Source: Morella rubra (taxonomy: Eukaryota; Streptophyta; Magnoliopsida; Fagales; Myricaceae). Taken from it: DNA of 64,000 nt. The stretch lies in contig CM025850.1 of NCBI GenBank assembly GCA_003952965.2, forward strand, positions 24,410,936-24,474,935, in the 5' to 3' direction. The notes below the pieces were generated by a model. It worked only from the letters and a program-made list of their open reading frames with translations, was not told the origin of the DNA and ran no database searches. A program made the position numbers and the translations under genes. Shown in pieces: positions 35,073 to 45,699 of the stretch (the first letter of the stretch is position 1; every line of letters begins with the position of its first letter).

Positions 35073-37330
35073 ACTTGCAAGCTTGTTGCTTTGTGGTCTC
35101 TAGTGGGGTTCTTATCACTATGGCAGTGGTTGCCTGGGACCTTTAAAGTGCAATGAAAAAATTTTGCATAGAATTTGAAGAAGATATGATATTGAGGTAA
35201 AGGGGCTATGAAGATGTGATAAGTATGTTTCCCGTTCAAGTTAAGGGTGCGTTATATTAGAGTGGATGAAGTGGGAAATGTAAGTTCCTTTGAGCCCTAA
35301 ATTAAACAAGATTTTCAACTATCATGACTTTCACATACATCAAAAATCATAATGTAGAATTAATCATTTAGGAGAAGACACACCAGAATCCATGTGATGA
35401 GACCTCTTCTGCTTTCCTTTCTCCTTGTCTTTCTATCTATGTTGATTCAGCCTGTAAAAAAAATAGCTTAGGAACTGTTTCTCTCACTTCACCCATGTAA
35501 TTTCATTGACATAAATAAATGAGAATCCTAACAATTATATAGGGTACGTAGAAGATAGTTTTATGTAATACCCCGCCTCGATTAAAAATTATTTAATAAT
35601 ATATTAAAGCTAATTTCGAGATTTTGTATTAAATTAGAATATTTTAATGCAAAAATAATTTTATAAATGTTCTGTTGATATCTTTTCCTATTAAATTAAA
35701 TCAAGGTGTTTTATGTGGTTCTTTGATTTAGTAGATAAGATTTGAATAATATAAAAGATTATGATTAAAACTTTCTATAGATAGAGATTAGATAAAATTT
35801 TCCTAAGTTCTCAAATTTGTAAATTAGTTGGATTAAGTTCTTTAATTTTTATTTAATCACTCTTATGCTTTGTTGTTCTAGCCTTGATTTGTAAATAAAA
35901 TAGGTGAGATTGAATTCGGTGGGATGATTTTGATTAATGGATTAAGGTTTGAACCTTAAATTGTGGGCCTTGTGCTGGAATTGGGGATGCAATTAATTGG
36001 GCTGTATAAATAGATGATATGGGCTAGAGGTTTTGTTTGTCCAGCCCATGCGGTGAGATTTAATTGAAATAAGAGAGACTTTGTTCCTTGCATCACCGTG
36101 ATGAGAGAGAGAGAGAAGCTGAAGAGAAAGGAGCACTGAGGCTAGCAAAGGGAAATGAGAAGAATAAGAATAAGAAGAGGAGGACGAGCAAGGAGAAATT
36201 GGTTGCTACCGAGTGATGGAAGGTTTGGGTTTTGGAAAATTCTCTCTTTTCTCTTTATCTACACTACTCGGCAAGATCATGACATGCAATAGTTTCTTTG
36301 TTGCAAATAGGTATTGATCAAGCTAGAGAAGCTAAAAAGAGCAAAGGTAAGGGGTTTAGAAGTACAATTTAAAGATAAAAAGGGGATCCGTGACCAATGT
36401 TGGATGTTTGAATTTGCACAAAAATTATGTTCTCTTGCATGTTGGATTACATGAAAACTTTTGAGTTTAGGAAGACATGCATTGTCAGATTTTGAGCTGA
36501 AGGAAAACGTTGATGTGCTATAGGTGTTCGATGAAAAGTCTGAAAGAAAAAAGGGAGCCAATTTCTCCTACTATCTTGAACGAGGTAAGGTGTAGTTGAA
36601 CTTACAATGGCTTGGGAATAACGTGGTTGGTGTAGAGCTTGAGATTTTATTCTAAGTTCCGTTAATTTGTGGAGAAACCTTAAAGATTTTATGAGCTTGT
36701 ATTTGTTTTAACCCTTTTTTTTTTTTTTAAGAATCTTGAGATTTTACTTACATGCATGAGCGGATGGGTATGATTTGTTGTCTATAGTGCCATTATTTAC
36801 TATTCGGTTGACGTGTGCTGTGATTAGAGATAAGGAGCAAAGTTAAAATTTTGAAAAATGACAAGAACTAACGAGTAAACGTGTTGCATACTAAATCCGA
36901 AACTTGCTTAACCAAAATTTTCCTTATCGGGGTTGGCCAAACTCACGGCTTGTGCCAAATGATTAAGGTAGTGTACGTATACTCTGGAGACTAAATTTTT
37001 CCTTGTAATACACCGAATTAGAACGTACTAATGTCTGTACATGAGCTATGTTTTGCCAAGGGTACTAGTGATTCAAAGATTGGAACTCACATGTGAAGAT
37101 TAGGTAAAGTGGCGAGCATATCGTGCTCGGATTGCCTATGATTTTTTTTGTTGCTTTGCCGAAACTTTTATATGCTTAAGCTAGGATATTGGAGTTCGGT
37201 TTTAAAGGTATTTGTGGTGATTTGTTCCGCGCTTTGAGAACCTGATTTGGTGTCCATAACGTGATACTTGTACGTGAGAAATACATTAAATAAAATGCAA
37301 ATGAGGGCCCTAAACTCTAGTGATTACAAT

Positions 37331-38997
37331 TAGGGCTGTTCAACCCCGGTGTAGGTGCCGGTTATGGCCAAAACAGGCACCTACACAAGACAGACCAGTT
37401 TTCAAATATTGGCCACCTAAACCTACACCGTTAAGGGCAAAACCGGCCCTTAGCGGTGGCAATTTTAGAGGTGGCGGTTCCCAGTTAACCTACATTTATA
37501 GTGAGCCATTTTTTTAGCATTTTACAATACTATAAGGCAGACAAGATTGAAGTAGCCGGAGAAGAATAGGAAATTCTGATCAAAATCAGTAAATTACAAT
37601 TCATGTCAAAGAGAAAATTAAACAGAGCCTTGTCTGAAAAAAAGAGCAAGAAATTGCAAATAGAGAGAGAAAAAGTGCAACAGAAAAATTCAAGAAGGAC
37701 ATGCTTGCAATGCCAAGACATTGACCGAGCTTAGCTAATAAAATGCAACTATTTTAAATTCTAACTGAATACTTTTCACAGCTGATTTCATTGGATGCTT
37801 TAAACATCTAATTAGCTTATGAATATGTTTACTTCACAATTTTAAGACTTCTTCAATTAATCGACAAAGTATCCTAGGAGTATGCAAGACGAACACATCA
37901 TATGTAATTAAGAAAATTCTGATAAAGCAAAATATTACAATAAGTCCTCCTTAGAGCTCAAAGGTAGATTCAGAAACCTCAGACGACAACACTCATCCAG
38001 AAGTAAACTTTGCCAAAGAATCATGAAGAAATCTCAATTGGTTTGATGTATTGAGAAAATGAACAACATAACAGAAAACTTTACAAAAGAATCATGAAGA
38101 AATATCGAATGGTTTGATGTACTGTGAAAATGAACATCATAACAAACCAGACCAAGAACGTATAATGACTATATAACAACTCCAATTGAATCAAGAAAAC
38201 AAGAAATAGAAGCCCATGCCATCCAAAGGAAGAAAACAAGACGTAGGATCCTGAATTAGTGACTAGAAAAGGTTCCAATTACCCTCCGGAGTGAGTGACG
38301 GGAGTAGTTTCAAAGTGGCCATCTTTAAACACATGAATGAACTGTTCTAGTAATGAATGCTCTCCTTGCAATAGAAGTACATAACACAGGGTAAGCCATC
38401 CAATGCAAACCCATAAGTTCAAGCGAAGATAGCCTATGAATCTTATCCGATAGTGGTCCCCAAATCCCCAAAGAAACAAAGCTAAGAACCCTTAAGCTGG
38501 GTAATCTTGTCAATGTGGAAACGAAGGAATCAATGGATAAACTTTCAGAGAGAGTCTTATTCAGAATTGCAAATCCATTGAACCTGCTGACCCTAAAAAT
38601 TAAAACTATAAAAATTGCAAATAAATGAGGGAAAGTTAACTTGAAGGAGGAGAGAAGATGAGAGTACTTGTGGTGGTCGGCGAAGGGAGGCGCCGTCCCC
38701 TGTGCACAGGGAGTTTGGAGAGGGAGGGGACTGGGAGAGGAGAGAGAGGCAAACGGCGAAGAAGAAATTGAGGGGGGGCAATTGTGAAGAAGAATGGGAG
38801 AGAGGGGGCACTAATGACATTGTTTAATACAAAAAAATAAAAGAGGTTTCCAGTATCTGGGAACCCGGTGCCCGGGTAAATCAAGAACCGAAAAAACCCC
38901 CGGGTTTTCCAAAAAATAGACTACCGGCACCGGTTAGGCCGGGTACCGAGAACCCGGTGCCGGTGCCACATTTTACCGGTGGCTTTGAATAGCCAAA
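37331..38997. mobile_element. Non-autonomous hAT-like element with captured gene fragment
   Basis: The left end TAGGGCTGTTCAA and right end (complement TTTGGCTATTCAA) match at most positions, and both are followed by CCGGTGCCGG-type subterminal repeats (CCCCGGTGTAGGTGCCGG on the left; GGTGCCGGTGCC and CCCGGTGCCCGG on the right), the hallmark of a common plant hAT family. No transposase is encoded. Within it, 38015-38140 carries a 62-bp tandem duplication (AAGAATCATGAAGAAAT...), and 38415-38591 carries an LRR gene fragment. I could not find an exact 8-bp target duplication. Confidence 0.75.
38415..38591 (-). pseudogene. LRR receptor-like kinase fragment inside the hAT element
   Basis: On the minus strand a continuous frame of 59 codons reads VSRFNGFAILNKTLSESLSI, DSFVSTLTRLPSLRVLSF and VSLGIWGPLSDKIHRLSSLE. 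It has LRR spacing (L--L-VL-LVSLG-WGPL) and strongly resembles the first leucine-rich repeats of the plant LRR receptor-like kinase group that includes Arabidopsis At3g03770 and At5g14210. After LSSLE the similarity ends while the frame runs on. No membrane helix or kinase is present. Its position between two hAT ends suggests capture of an exon by the transposon. Confidence 0.68.
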
Positions 38998-40454
38998 TAG
39001 CAATCTGGTACCTTGTTTTGAAGGAGCAGAGTTGCTTGTCAATTTTTCATACTTCCTTTATTAATTTTAACACTAAATTAGGGATAAAACAATTCTTTAT
39101 TTGATGACATGAACCTGGATAATTTAGGAGATAGAAACTAAGAGCCTCATAAAGGAAAATAGATTTATAAAGAGTTGGTTGCTGGAATTTTAATGCAGAA
39201 ATGAAACCTTTTGTCTCTACAGAATTAATTAATTGTCTTCTTTGTTCTGTATTTGATGTTATTGGATATGAATTTGAAAAGCTATGGTTGGTACTAGGAA
39301 TGCAAATGTGACGACAACATGCTATGTTGTGCTGAAATTTGTTTCATATGGGATTTGTCAAAAGGTAGAAAGGTTAATGGACAATTACTTGACGGATATA
39401 TAATAAGGTGTTGTAATTAAAGAGGAAACGTCAATGTAGTGCATGCTAAAATTGGTTTCCATAGAAAAGTTAAAGAAATAGTATAAAGAGTTATTTCGTG
39501 AACTATTGCAGAGAAATTGTTGGTATATGATCAGATTTTATTCTGCTGATTTGTGCTAGACGTAAAGGAAATTAAGAATTACTTAGAGTACAACAAGTAT
39601 GGGAAAAATATTTGTGAATCATTGTCATTGTTGCTATAAATTTTGTTAGTAAGGAACATAGAAAATTACAACATTGAGTAGTTGTTTGGTTTGTCTCTTT
39701 TATCCTCTTGGTTCATTTCTATTTTGATTACTAGGCAAGTCAAACACAAAGGTAACCTAGTAGACATGCAAATGCCGAATATTTGATGGGATTAGAATGC
39801 ATTAGTTGAATTAATATGCATTGATTGACATATCCATTTCATTCATGGCATGAGCATTGCGAGAAAATGTGCTATGGATGGAAATATGACAAGTAAAATG
39901 TGGTTTTTACTGAGATAATCCTAGTTTTATTGGGCAAGATATTGATGTGACGGTATCGATCATTTTTGAAGAAACGTGAAACCACCACTAACCGAGTCAG
40001 TGGGTGGCCTCCTCTAGGCAGGAAGCAATGGAGTGCTTTGCCTCGAATTCATCCTGGTGTGTGGGTTAGCACAGGATTGTCCTAGTGGAAGGGGACTGGG
40101 ACGTACAACCTTGTTTATAGGGGTCATACAGTGGACAAGTGTGAGGATATCTTATGAGAGTTGTCAGTCAGGGATTGCCAGTGTTGGCATTTGCATCATA
40201 TTCACCGCTCATTGGATTTGGTTCTCTATTGGTTAATTGATTATGTGCTATGTTTAAAGTTTTGCTTATTATGATTTAACTGTTGTCATACCCTATTCCT
40301 GACCTTACTAAAGTCATTAGGACTCATCCCTTTTATTATTTGTCCTTGTTTTGACACACTTCCTTAGGAGACTATGACAATCCACAAGATCAGATGGACT
40401 CACACTCTTGGGGCTTAGTTACAGATTACCAAGTGGCCATATCTACATTGTAGA

Positions 40455-41560
40455 TTTTTCTGTCACAAAAGCTTTTTTTGGTCACAAAAGCTCTTATGTG
40501 TAAATTTCGTCACTAAAAGTTAACTTTTGGGATAAATTTTCGTCACATGTGATCGATCGGTCCATAGACGATCGATCACACCTTTGTGACGAAATGCTCC
40601 GTCACTACAAACAAAGTGTTTTTGGGGATATAAACACGTGTCAGATGCCAATCGCATAACGAATGCCAAATTGGCACATGGCATTGCTAAGCGATCAATT
40701 GTATCACACCACTGATCGATTGGTCGCGTAACCGTTGCGCCGATCCAGAGTAAGCAATATAACAAAGGCCGGATCACATATAACGAAGCACTGACCGATC
40801 CGCCCTTTCAACGAATGGAAGTGTGCCGATCGATCCTTGAGTGTAACCATCACTTTTCGCATCGTCATTCAATTGTTAAAGTAGCAATCGATTGTTGTTT
40901 TGCCAAATGGTAGACTGCCACGGGTCGAAAAAACAAGCGATCGATCGTCAAATAATGACCGATCAATCGGCGTACGGGATTATATGAAACTACTGAAGGC
41001 ATTTTTATCGGTTATCTATACAAATTCTTACAAATTCTATCAACTTTCAACGAGCCATTTTCTTGCTGCATTGTCCTCCAAAGTGCGTGGAAACTTCCCC
41101 TGTTGTCATCTACATCAAAGGCACGTAGTTTTGTTACGTTTTAGCCAGTTTTAAATTGGTTTTTAGTTTAATTTTTTTAAGTTGCTTTATAATCCATTTA
41201 GGTCCATAAACTATATTTATTTTAGTGTTAATGTATGTTTTAGGAGTTTAGAATTGTTTAGGGATGAATTTGGGGTGATTTTGGGAGTGTTTTTGAATTT
41301 TATAGGAACTGTGTATTTTTTTTTTCCATCATCCCCATGCCGATCGATTGCCTACGCAAGGCAATCGCTCGGTTGCAAAACCTATCGATTGTTATATTGC
41401 ATGATCGATTGCACATGTCAACCATTGACCTGTATTTTTCCAAACGCACCATTTTGATTACGCGATCGATCGGTTATTTAGTCGATTGATTGTTATATTT
41501 TGCAATCGATCACTAGATTTGGCGATGGATCGCCATTTTGTCGCAACTTTCTTTAACATT
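40455..41560. repeat. CACTA-like subterminal block 1, GATCGATC motifs
   Basis: The block starts with GTCACAAAAGC and CGTCACTAAAAGT, near-palindromic pieces common at CACTA ends, then carries dense GATCGATCGG, CGATCGATC and one-mismatch relatives (GCGATCAATTG, CAATCGATTG and so on) in both orientations, about 30-60 bases apart. They fall in clusters at 40540-40980 and 41340-41535. The second array is at 43260-44340. Confidence 0.7.
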
Positions 41561-41623
41561 TTAATTACGTTATTTGATTATTTATTAACACATATTTATA
41601 TACAATTGTTGTAGCATACCTAA

Positions 41624-42904
41624 ATGTCAGGAGCTAAGCCGTGAGTGCATTACGAGGACCGAGGGAGATCGTCCTCCGAAGAGCAGAAGGGTGCTGATCC
41701 GATGATGACTGTGGAGAGCCGAATGCAGTACTTGAAGCTATGGCCGGTGGCCGAAGAGCGTCCAGTGACACTCTATGATTTTGATGACTTGTTGTAAGAG
41801 GACCACAGCATCTTCCAACTCTTCAAGTACCAGGGATTCTTATATCAGCTCTCTTGGACAGAGGGTTTCTGTGTCGACACCCTCGTTAATGATTTCTACT
41901 GTGTCGTTGTCTCTACAAAGAAAGGACTTGAGCTGTAGCTGACAGTGTGAGGCGTGTAGTTCACATTCTCGGTAGATGTCATTGCTGATTTATTACACTG
42001 TTCTCGGCCCGAGACCCTATGCTTTCCGACGGTACCCCTAACGGATGAGGAGATGACATCAGAGCAGGACTTGTGGACGCTTATGACGGGGAAGACATCT
42101 ACAGTTGTTGGCAACATAATTAAGCAAAACGAGTTCTTAATGTTTTAGCGAATGGTGCACCTCATCTAGATGCCTAACATCGATGGCAGATATCATTCCA
42201 TGGAGTGCCCGTTCACTAGAGCTCAGTGTAGGCTCGTGTTGGGTTAGCAGACGAGGATAGATCTCCTGCTTTACATGTTTAAGCTAATACTGGATGACGC
42301 ATGGGGACTTGGGGAACATTGCCTCTCATTCGACGTGTTTCTGTCTCAGTTTCTCATTTATCAGGGTGTCGTGATTGGTGATCGGGAGACTCATAAGACG
42401 ATCATGAGCGCACTGAAAAAAGTAACCTTGTTTAGGAGCAGGAGCCTTTGACTCGACGGTTTGCTTGTACAACAGCAACGTCGCAGATACGACAGCAAGG
42501 CCATCGACTGACGCCGAACTGTCTCAATCAAAGGCACCTCTTGAGACGTGAGCGCCTGTAGTGCCTCCTCCTTGGGTGGCCCAGTTCTTTGGGGACCACG
42601 ACAACCGTGCAACACAGTTGTCAAAATCGCTCTATGGCCTCTTGAGGAGCATGTGGAGAATTTGGAGAGGTAGATTAAGTGGCTCTGGGATGACTCTGAG
42701 AAGCTCCAGAGGGACTTTGATGGGGAATGCACTATTACGATGCTACGCAACATTGCAGTCATGGCTCATATGAAGGACGTCACGAACCAATTGGAAGATG
42801 TCAAGAAGACCCTCGAAGATTTCATGACCGAAGATCCACAGAAGATTCCAGGGGATATTCCTGATGATGTGGCGACTTTCCATGATGATCTTTGGCAGTC
42901 ATAG
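41624..42904 (+). pseudogene. Putative plant transposon protein (PF20167-type), 12 in-frame stops, no frameshift
   Basis: From ATG 41624 one frame of 427 codons can be followed to TAG at 42902 without an indel. Stops fall at 41642, 41795, 41936, 41948, 41957, 42146, 42167, 42245, 42449, 42509, 42542 and 42671. Between them the protein reads coherently: FQLFKYQGFLYQLSWTEGF, DTLVNDFYCVVVSTKKGLEL, FSVDVIADLLHCSRPE, HSMECPFTRAQCRLVLG, LDDAWGLGEHCLSFDVFLSQ and GVVIGDRETHKTIMSAL, then a charged tail with a coiled-coil-like MKDVTNQLEDVKKTLEDF. The long N-terminal part resembles the 'putative plant transposon protein' family found beside retro- and CACTA elements; the function is unknown. Five TGA, six TAG and one TAA each differ from CGA, CAG or CAA by one C-to-T change. 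Confidence 0.7.
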
Positions 42905-43259
42905 ACATTTATTGTTTTTACTATCTATTTCAGACATGTATTTGGATTTGTGTTTTTATTTACATATTTGAGACATATATTTTTATTTGGATTTGTGTTT
43001 TTATTTACATATTTGGTACATATCTATTTATTTTTGGATATGTAGTGTCTTTGATTACAGTTTATGAGTTTTTTTATTTTTATTTCTTTCCAACATTTAG
43101 ATACGTAAATTGATCTTTTGTTGGCAAAATTAAATAAAATTGCAAAGTTAAAAAGCTAAATAAAATAAAATTTAAGTACATACATATATACATAAGAAAT
43201 TAATAGCGATCAGTCAAATAAGTAATATAAGAATTTAAATAAAAATGATTTTCTTAATA
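42905..43259. other. AT-rich 3' flank
   Basis: Contains a short tandem duplication (TTTGTGTTTTTATTTACATA-TTTG at about 42948 and 42990) and no gene. Confidence 0.5.
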
Positions 43260-44340
43260 ATTAGGATCACCGATCGATTGATCGATCGATACAACACGAT
43301 GTCATTTAGATACATCCAACTGATCGATCGTATAAAATGGCCGATCGATCGTCCAAAACGCTATCGTTTTGGTTTATCTCAACCGATCGATCAGTACATT
43401 GTAAACCGATCTATTGTCTTTATGCGTCGTCGTGTTCCTTATACGATACAATCGATCGTTAATATAAGATAATTGATCATCTAGCACAGTGTCATTTTAA
43501 TTGCGAATGATGATCGATCGATTAGCAAACAAATTTTGTTGTTTTGCTACCATTAACCGATCGATCGACTTTATAGACCGATCGATCACCAAGGACGGCG
43601 ACATTTTAAATTCACTTTACTTTCAATCGTTAGTTTGTTTTGATCAATTGGTTGAAAAATATAACAGAAATTTTAAAACTGACAAGGCGATTAATAAGTT
43701 AAAATACCGATCGATAGGTGTTTATCAAGCTTCAAATGCCAAAATGCTCTAAGGCCATGGATGAAGGCAAAAATACACCCACCGTAAGAAGGAGACGGCA
43801 CATACGGCAAGGTGTTATTTCTCCCTCAAACTTTGCCCAAACACCATCCTTTTGGTTGGGAGAGTGTCAGAGTAGCATTAAGAGAGCCCAAGCTCAAATT
43901 CATTGATTTTTTAACATGGAGAATATTGCAAAATTTGGGCAAAATTTGTGAGATTTTGTGTGGATTTAGGTTCGTTTTGGTTGATTTCGTGCAAGGGGTA
44001 ATTTACTCACCTACACTACGATTTAGGAATGATTTCGTTGTTATTTGTGTTTTTTTTATTTGGGTATTTGTGAATATTGTGGATATGATTTGTGATGATT
44101 AGAGCTTATTAGGGTGTTTTTAATATATACTTGGAATGGGTATTGCATGAGAATGATTTGTGAGTGTTTTGGGTGTGGATTTGAGTATGTGGGGAGGCTT
44201 GGCATGTTTTTTTGGATCTGGGTCAAATACGATCAATCGTCTGTTAGATGGAGGTGCGACGATCGATCGTCTTCGTTTAGGCGATCGATCGTCCTTACAG
44301 ACCGATCATTGCCAATAATACCGATCGATCGATGTTTAAG
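43260..44340. repeat. CACTA-like subterminal block 2, GATCGATC motifs
   Basis: About ten exact GATCGATC octamers and similar numbers of near matches, many in the extended form ACCGATCGATCG or CGATCGATCGTC, occur at 43263-43715 and 44229-44338. Between them a short frame (43733-43906) starting MPKCSKAMDEG and an AT-rich intron-like stretch are present; I do not recognise that frame. The array is oriented upstream of the CACTA genes that follow. Confidence 0.7.
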
Positions 44341-45065
44341 GCAGATGTTGATTATTGATCATGTGTAGCATTTATACTATTTACATGTTTGATTATTGAA
44401 ATGCTTGAGTTTTGAAAATAAATCATAAATTTTGAGAAGACTAGAGGATGATTATAAAAGTGTTTTTTTTTATTGATGCATGTGTAGTATTTGAGCTATT
44501 TACGTGTTTGATTATTGAAGTACTTGAGTTCTGAAAATGAATTATGAAGTTTGAGAAGCATTAAGGATGATTATTGGAGTGTTTTTGACTATTATGTTTG
44601 AGTTTTTTTTTGGATATAATGTGTGTAACCTTAGACCTGTTCAAGGGTTAGGACGCGATAAATATGCATTTATCGCGTAATAACCCTTGAATTGTCCAAA
44701 ATATGGACAGTTTGAGATTGTGTATTCGTGGTTGGACGAGTTCAGTACTTGTGTCCTGTCTAGTCTTGGAGAAAGTTTGGTATCATCTACCTTTTGTCTT
44801 CTGGGTATACTACTAGCATTGGTGTATGACGTCATACAACTATCGTTGATGACGTTTGCCCCAATTCTGATGCGTGTATTTGGGGATTGAGAGGAGATGC
44901 TGCTGAGTTTTTTTTAAGTATGGGTGGACACAAGTTGAACTGACGTTCAACTCCAATGCACAATCTTGAATGGGATAGGACCTATCAGCTGGGCACAAAG
45001 TCAAGTTCCAATGATTGGGTGTTTATGAGTTACTTAATGTCGTGTATTATTTCAGATTGCGGCGA
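44341..45065. other. Spacer upstream of the CACTA transposase fragment
   Basis: Contains a direct repeat (TTGATTATTGAA(A/G)T and GATGATTAT with flanks at 44383-44465 and 44508-44583). No recognised gene. Confidence 0.5.
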
Positions 45066-45300
45066 TGGATAAGAGTTGGGTTTACGAGAAAAATCGGTTT
45101 GGTGAAAAGTATGCGGAGGGGGTCTGTGGGTTTGTCGTATGGCTGCTTGTTGTGTAGACTCTCGAGGTCAGATCAGATGTCCGTGTCGGAAGTGCAGAAA
45201 TGTAGTGTTTCAAGTGTTGGATAAAATGGAAGATCATATATACATTAATGGGTTTGATGTGAGCTATAACTTATGGGTGTTTCACGGGAGGGTATTCAAC
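45066..45300 (+). pseudogene. CACTA TNP2 transposase N-terminal domain (Transpos_assoc), frameshifted
   Basis: ATG 45066 opens MDKSWVYEKNRFGEKYAEGV, the usual start of plant CACTA TNP2-type transposases. The first frame stops at 45156; one frame over the sequence continues QIRCPCRKCRNVVFQ and DKMEDHIYINGFDVSYNLWV FHG, with the CPC-KC zinc-binding pattern of the transposase-associated domain. The catalytic TNP2 domain that should follow is absent: the next coding material, from 45.7 kb, belongs to the TnpA-like gene. The element therefore suffered a large internal deletion. Confidence 0.8.
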
Positions 45301-45419
45301 TTTCTAAAAATCTGAGTCAAAAGTCTGGTGCGAACATACCATATATTGGTGAAGATTTATAGGGAGATAGCTCTGATGGAATGAGGAAATGTTAACCGAT
45401 ATTCGAGCGAGGTTAGAAG

Positions 45420-45560
45420 GTGAGGCAACAGGGGTTGGAACGGAGAATCCTGATATTAGGAAAACCCCCACTTCAGGACCGAAGGCTTCGACACAATTTG
45501 ATAAGTTATGGGAAGAGGCAAAGCATGAACTGTATCCAAGATGTTAGGAAAACCCCCACT
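45420..45560. repeat. Short direct repeat
   Basis: GTTAGGAAAACCCCCACTTC-type sequence occurs at about 45456-45487 (ATTAGGAAAACCCCCACTTC plus AGGACCGAAGGC) and 45542-45575 (GTTAGGAAAACCCCCACTTC plus GAGATCGAAGGC). Confidence 0.75.
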
Positions 45561-45699
45561 TCGAGATCGAAGGCAGATGCTCCAGCAGAAGTGAAGGAGT
45601 ACATTATGGATTAAGTATTGGTATGATTAAACACATAAACATAGAATTTTTGGTTAAGCATTTTATTTATCATTGTAATATTATATGTTTTGGTACTTA

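Larger units (their letters stand above)
30280..35900. repeat. Tandem duplication, unit ~2.74 kb
   Basis: 30551-32960 and 33299-35710 are nearly identical, offset by about 2740 bp; differences are mostly single or few-base indels (for example CTGGCAC preceded by ACAGGGG or ACAAGGGG) and rare substitutions. The edges (30280-30550 with 33040-33298; 32945-33050 with 35690-35890) are homologous but gapped: the second copy has about 130 extra bases between TCAAGG and TTGGATTAAG. Each unit includes an LTR-like start, TGTAATACCCCGCC, at 32824 and 35564. Confidence 0.88.
35564..40450 (+). mobile_element. LTR-like unit split by a hAT element, 3' end lost
   Basis: It begins TGTAATACCCCGCC (also present at 32824) and proceeds through an AT-rich part with a GCTGTATAAATAG TATA-like box at about 36001 and a purine-rich GAGAGAGAGAGAAG leader at 36105. 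It is interrupted at 37331-38997 by a hAT-like element and continues to at least 40330, where TTACTAAAGTCATTAGG-ACTCATCC repeats the palindromic motif of the other LTRs. The right end is not seen and probably was overrun by the CACTA block that starts near 40450. No coding domain was found. Confidence 0.5.
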
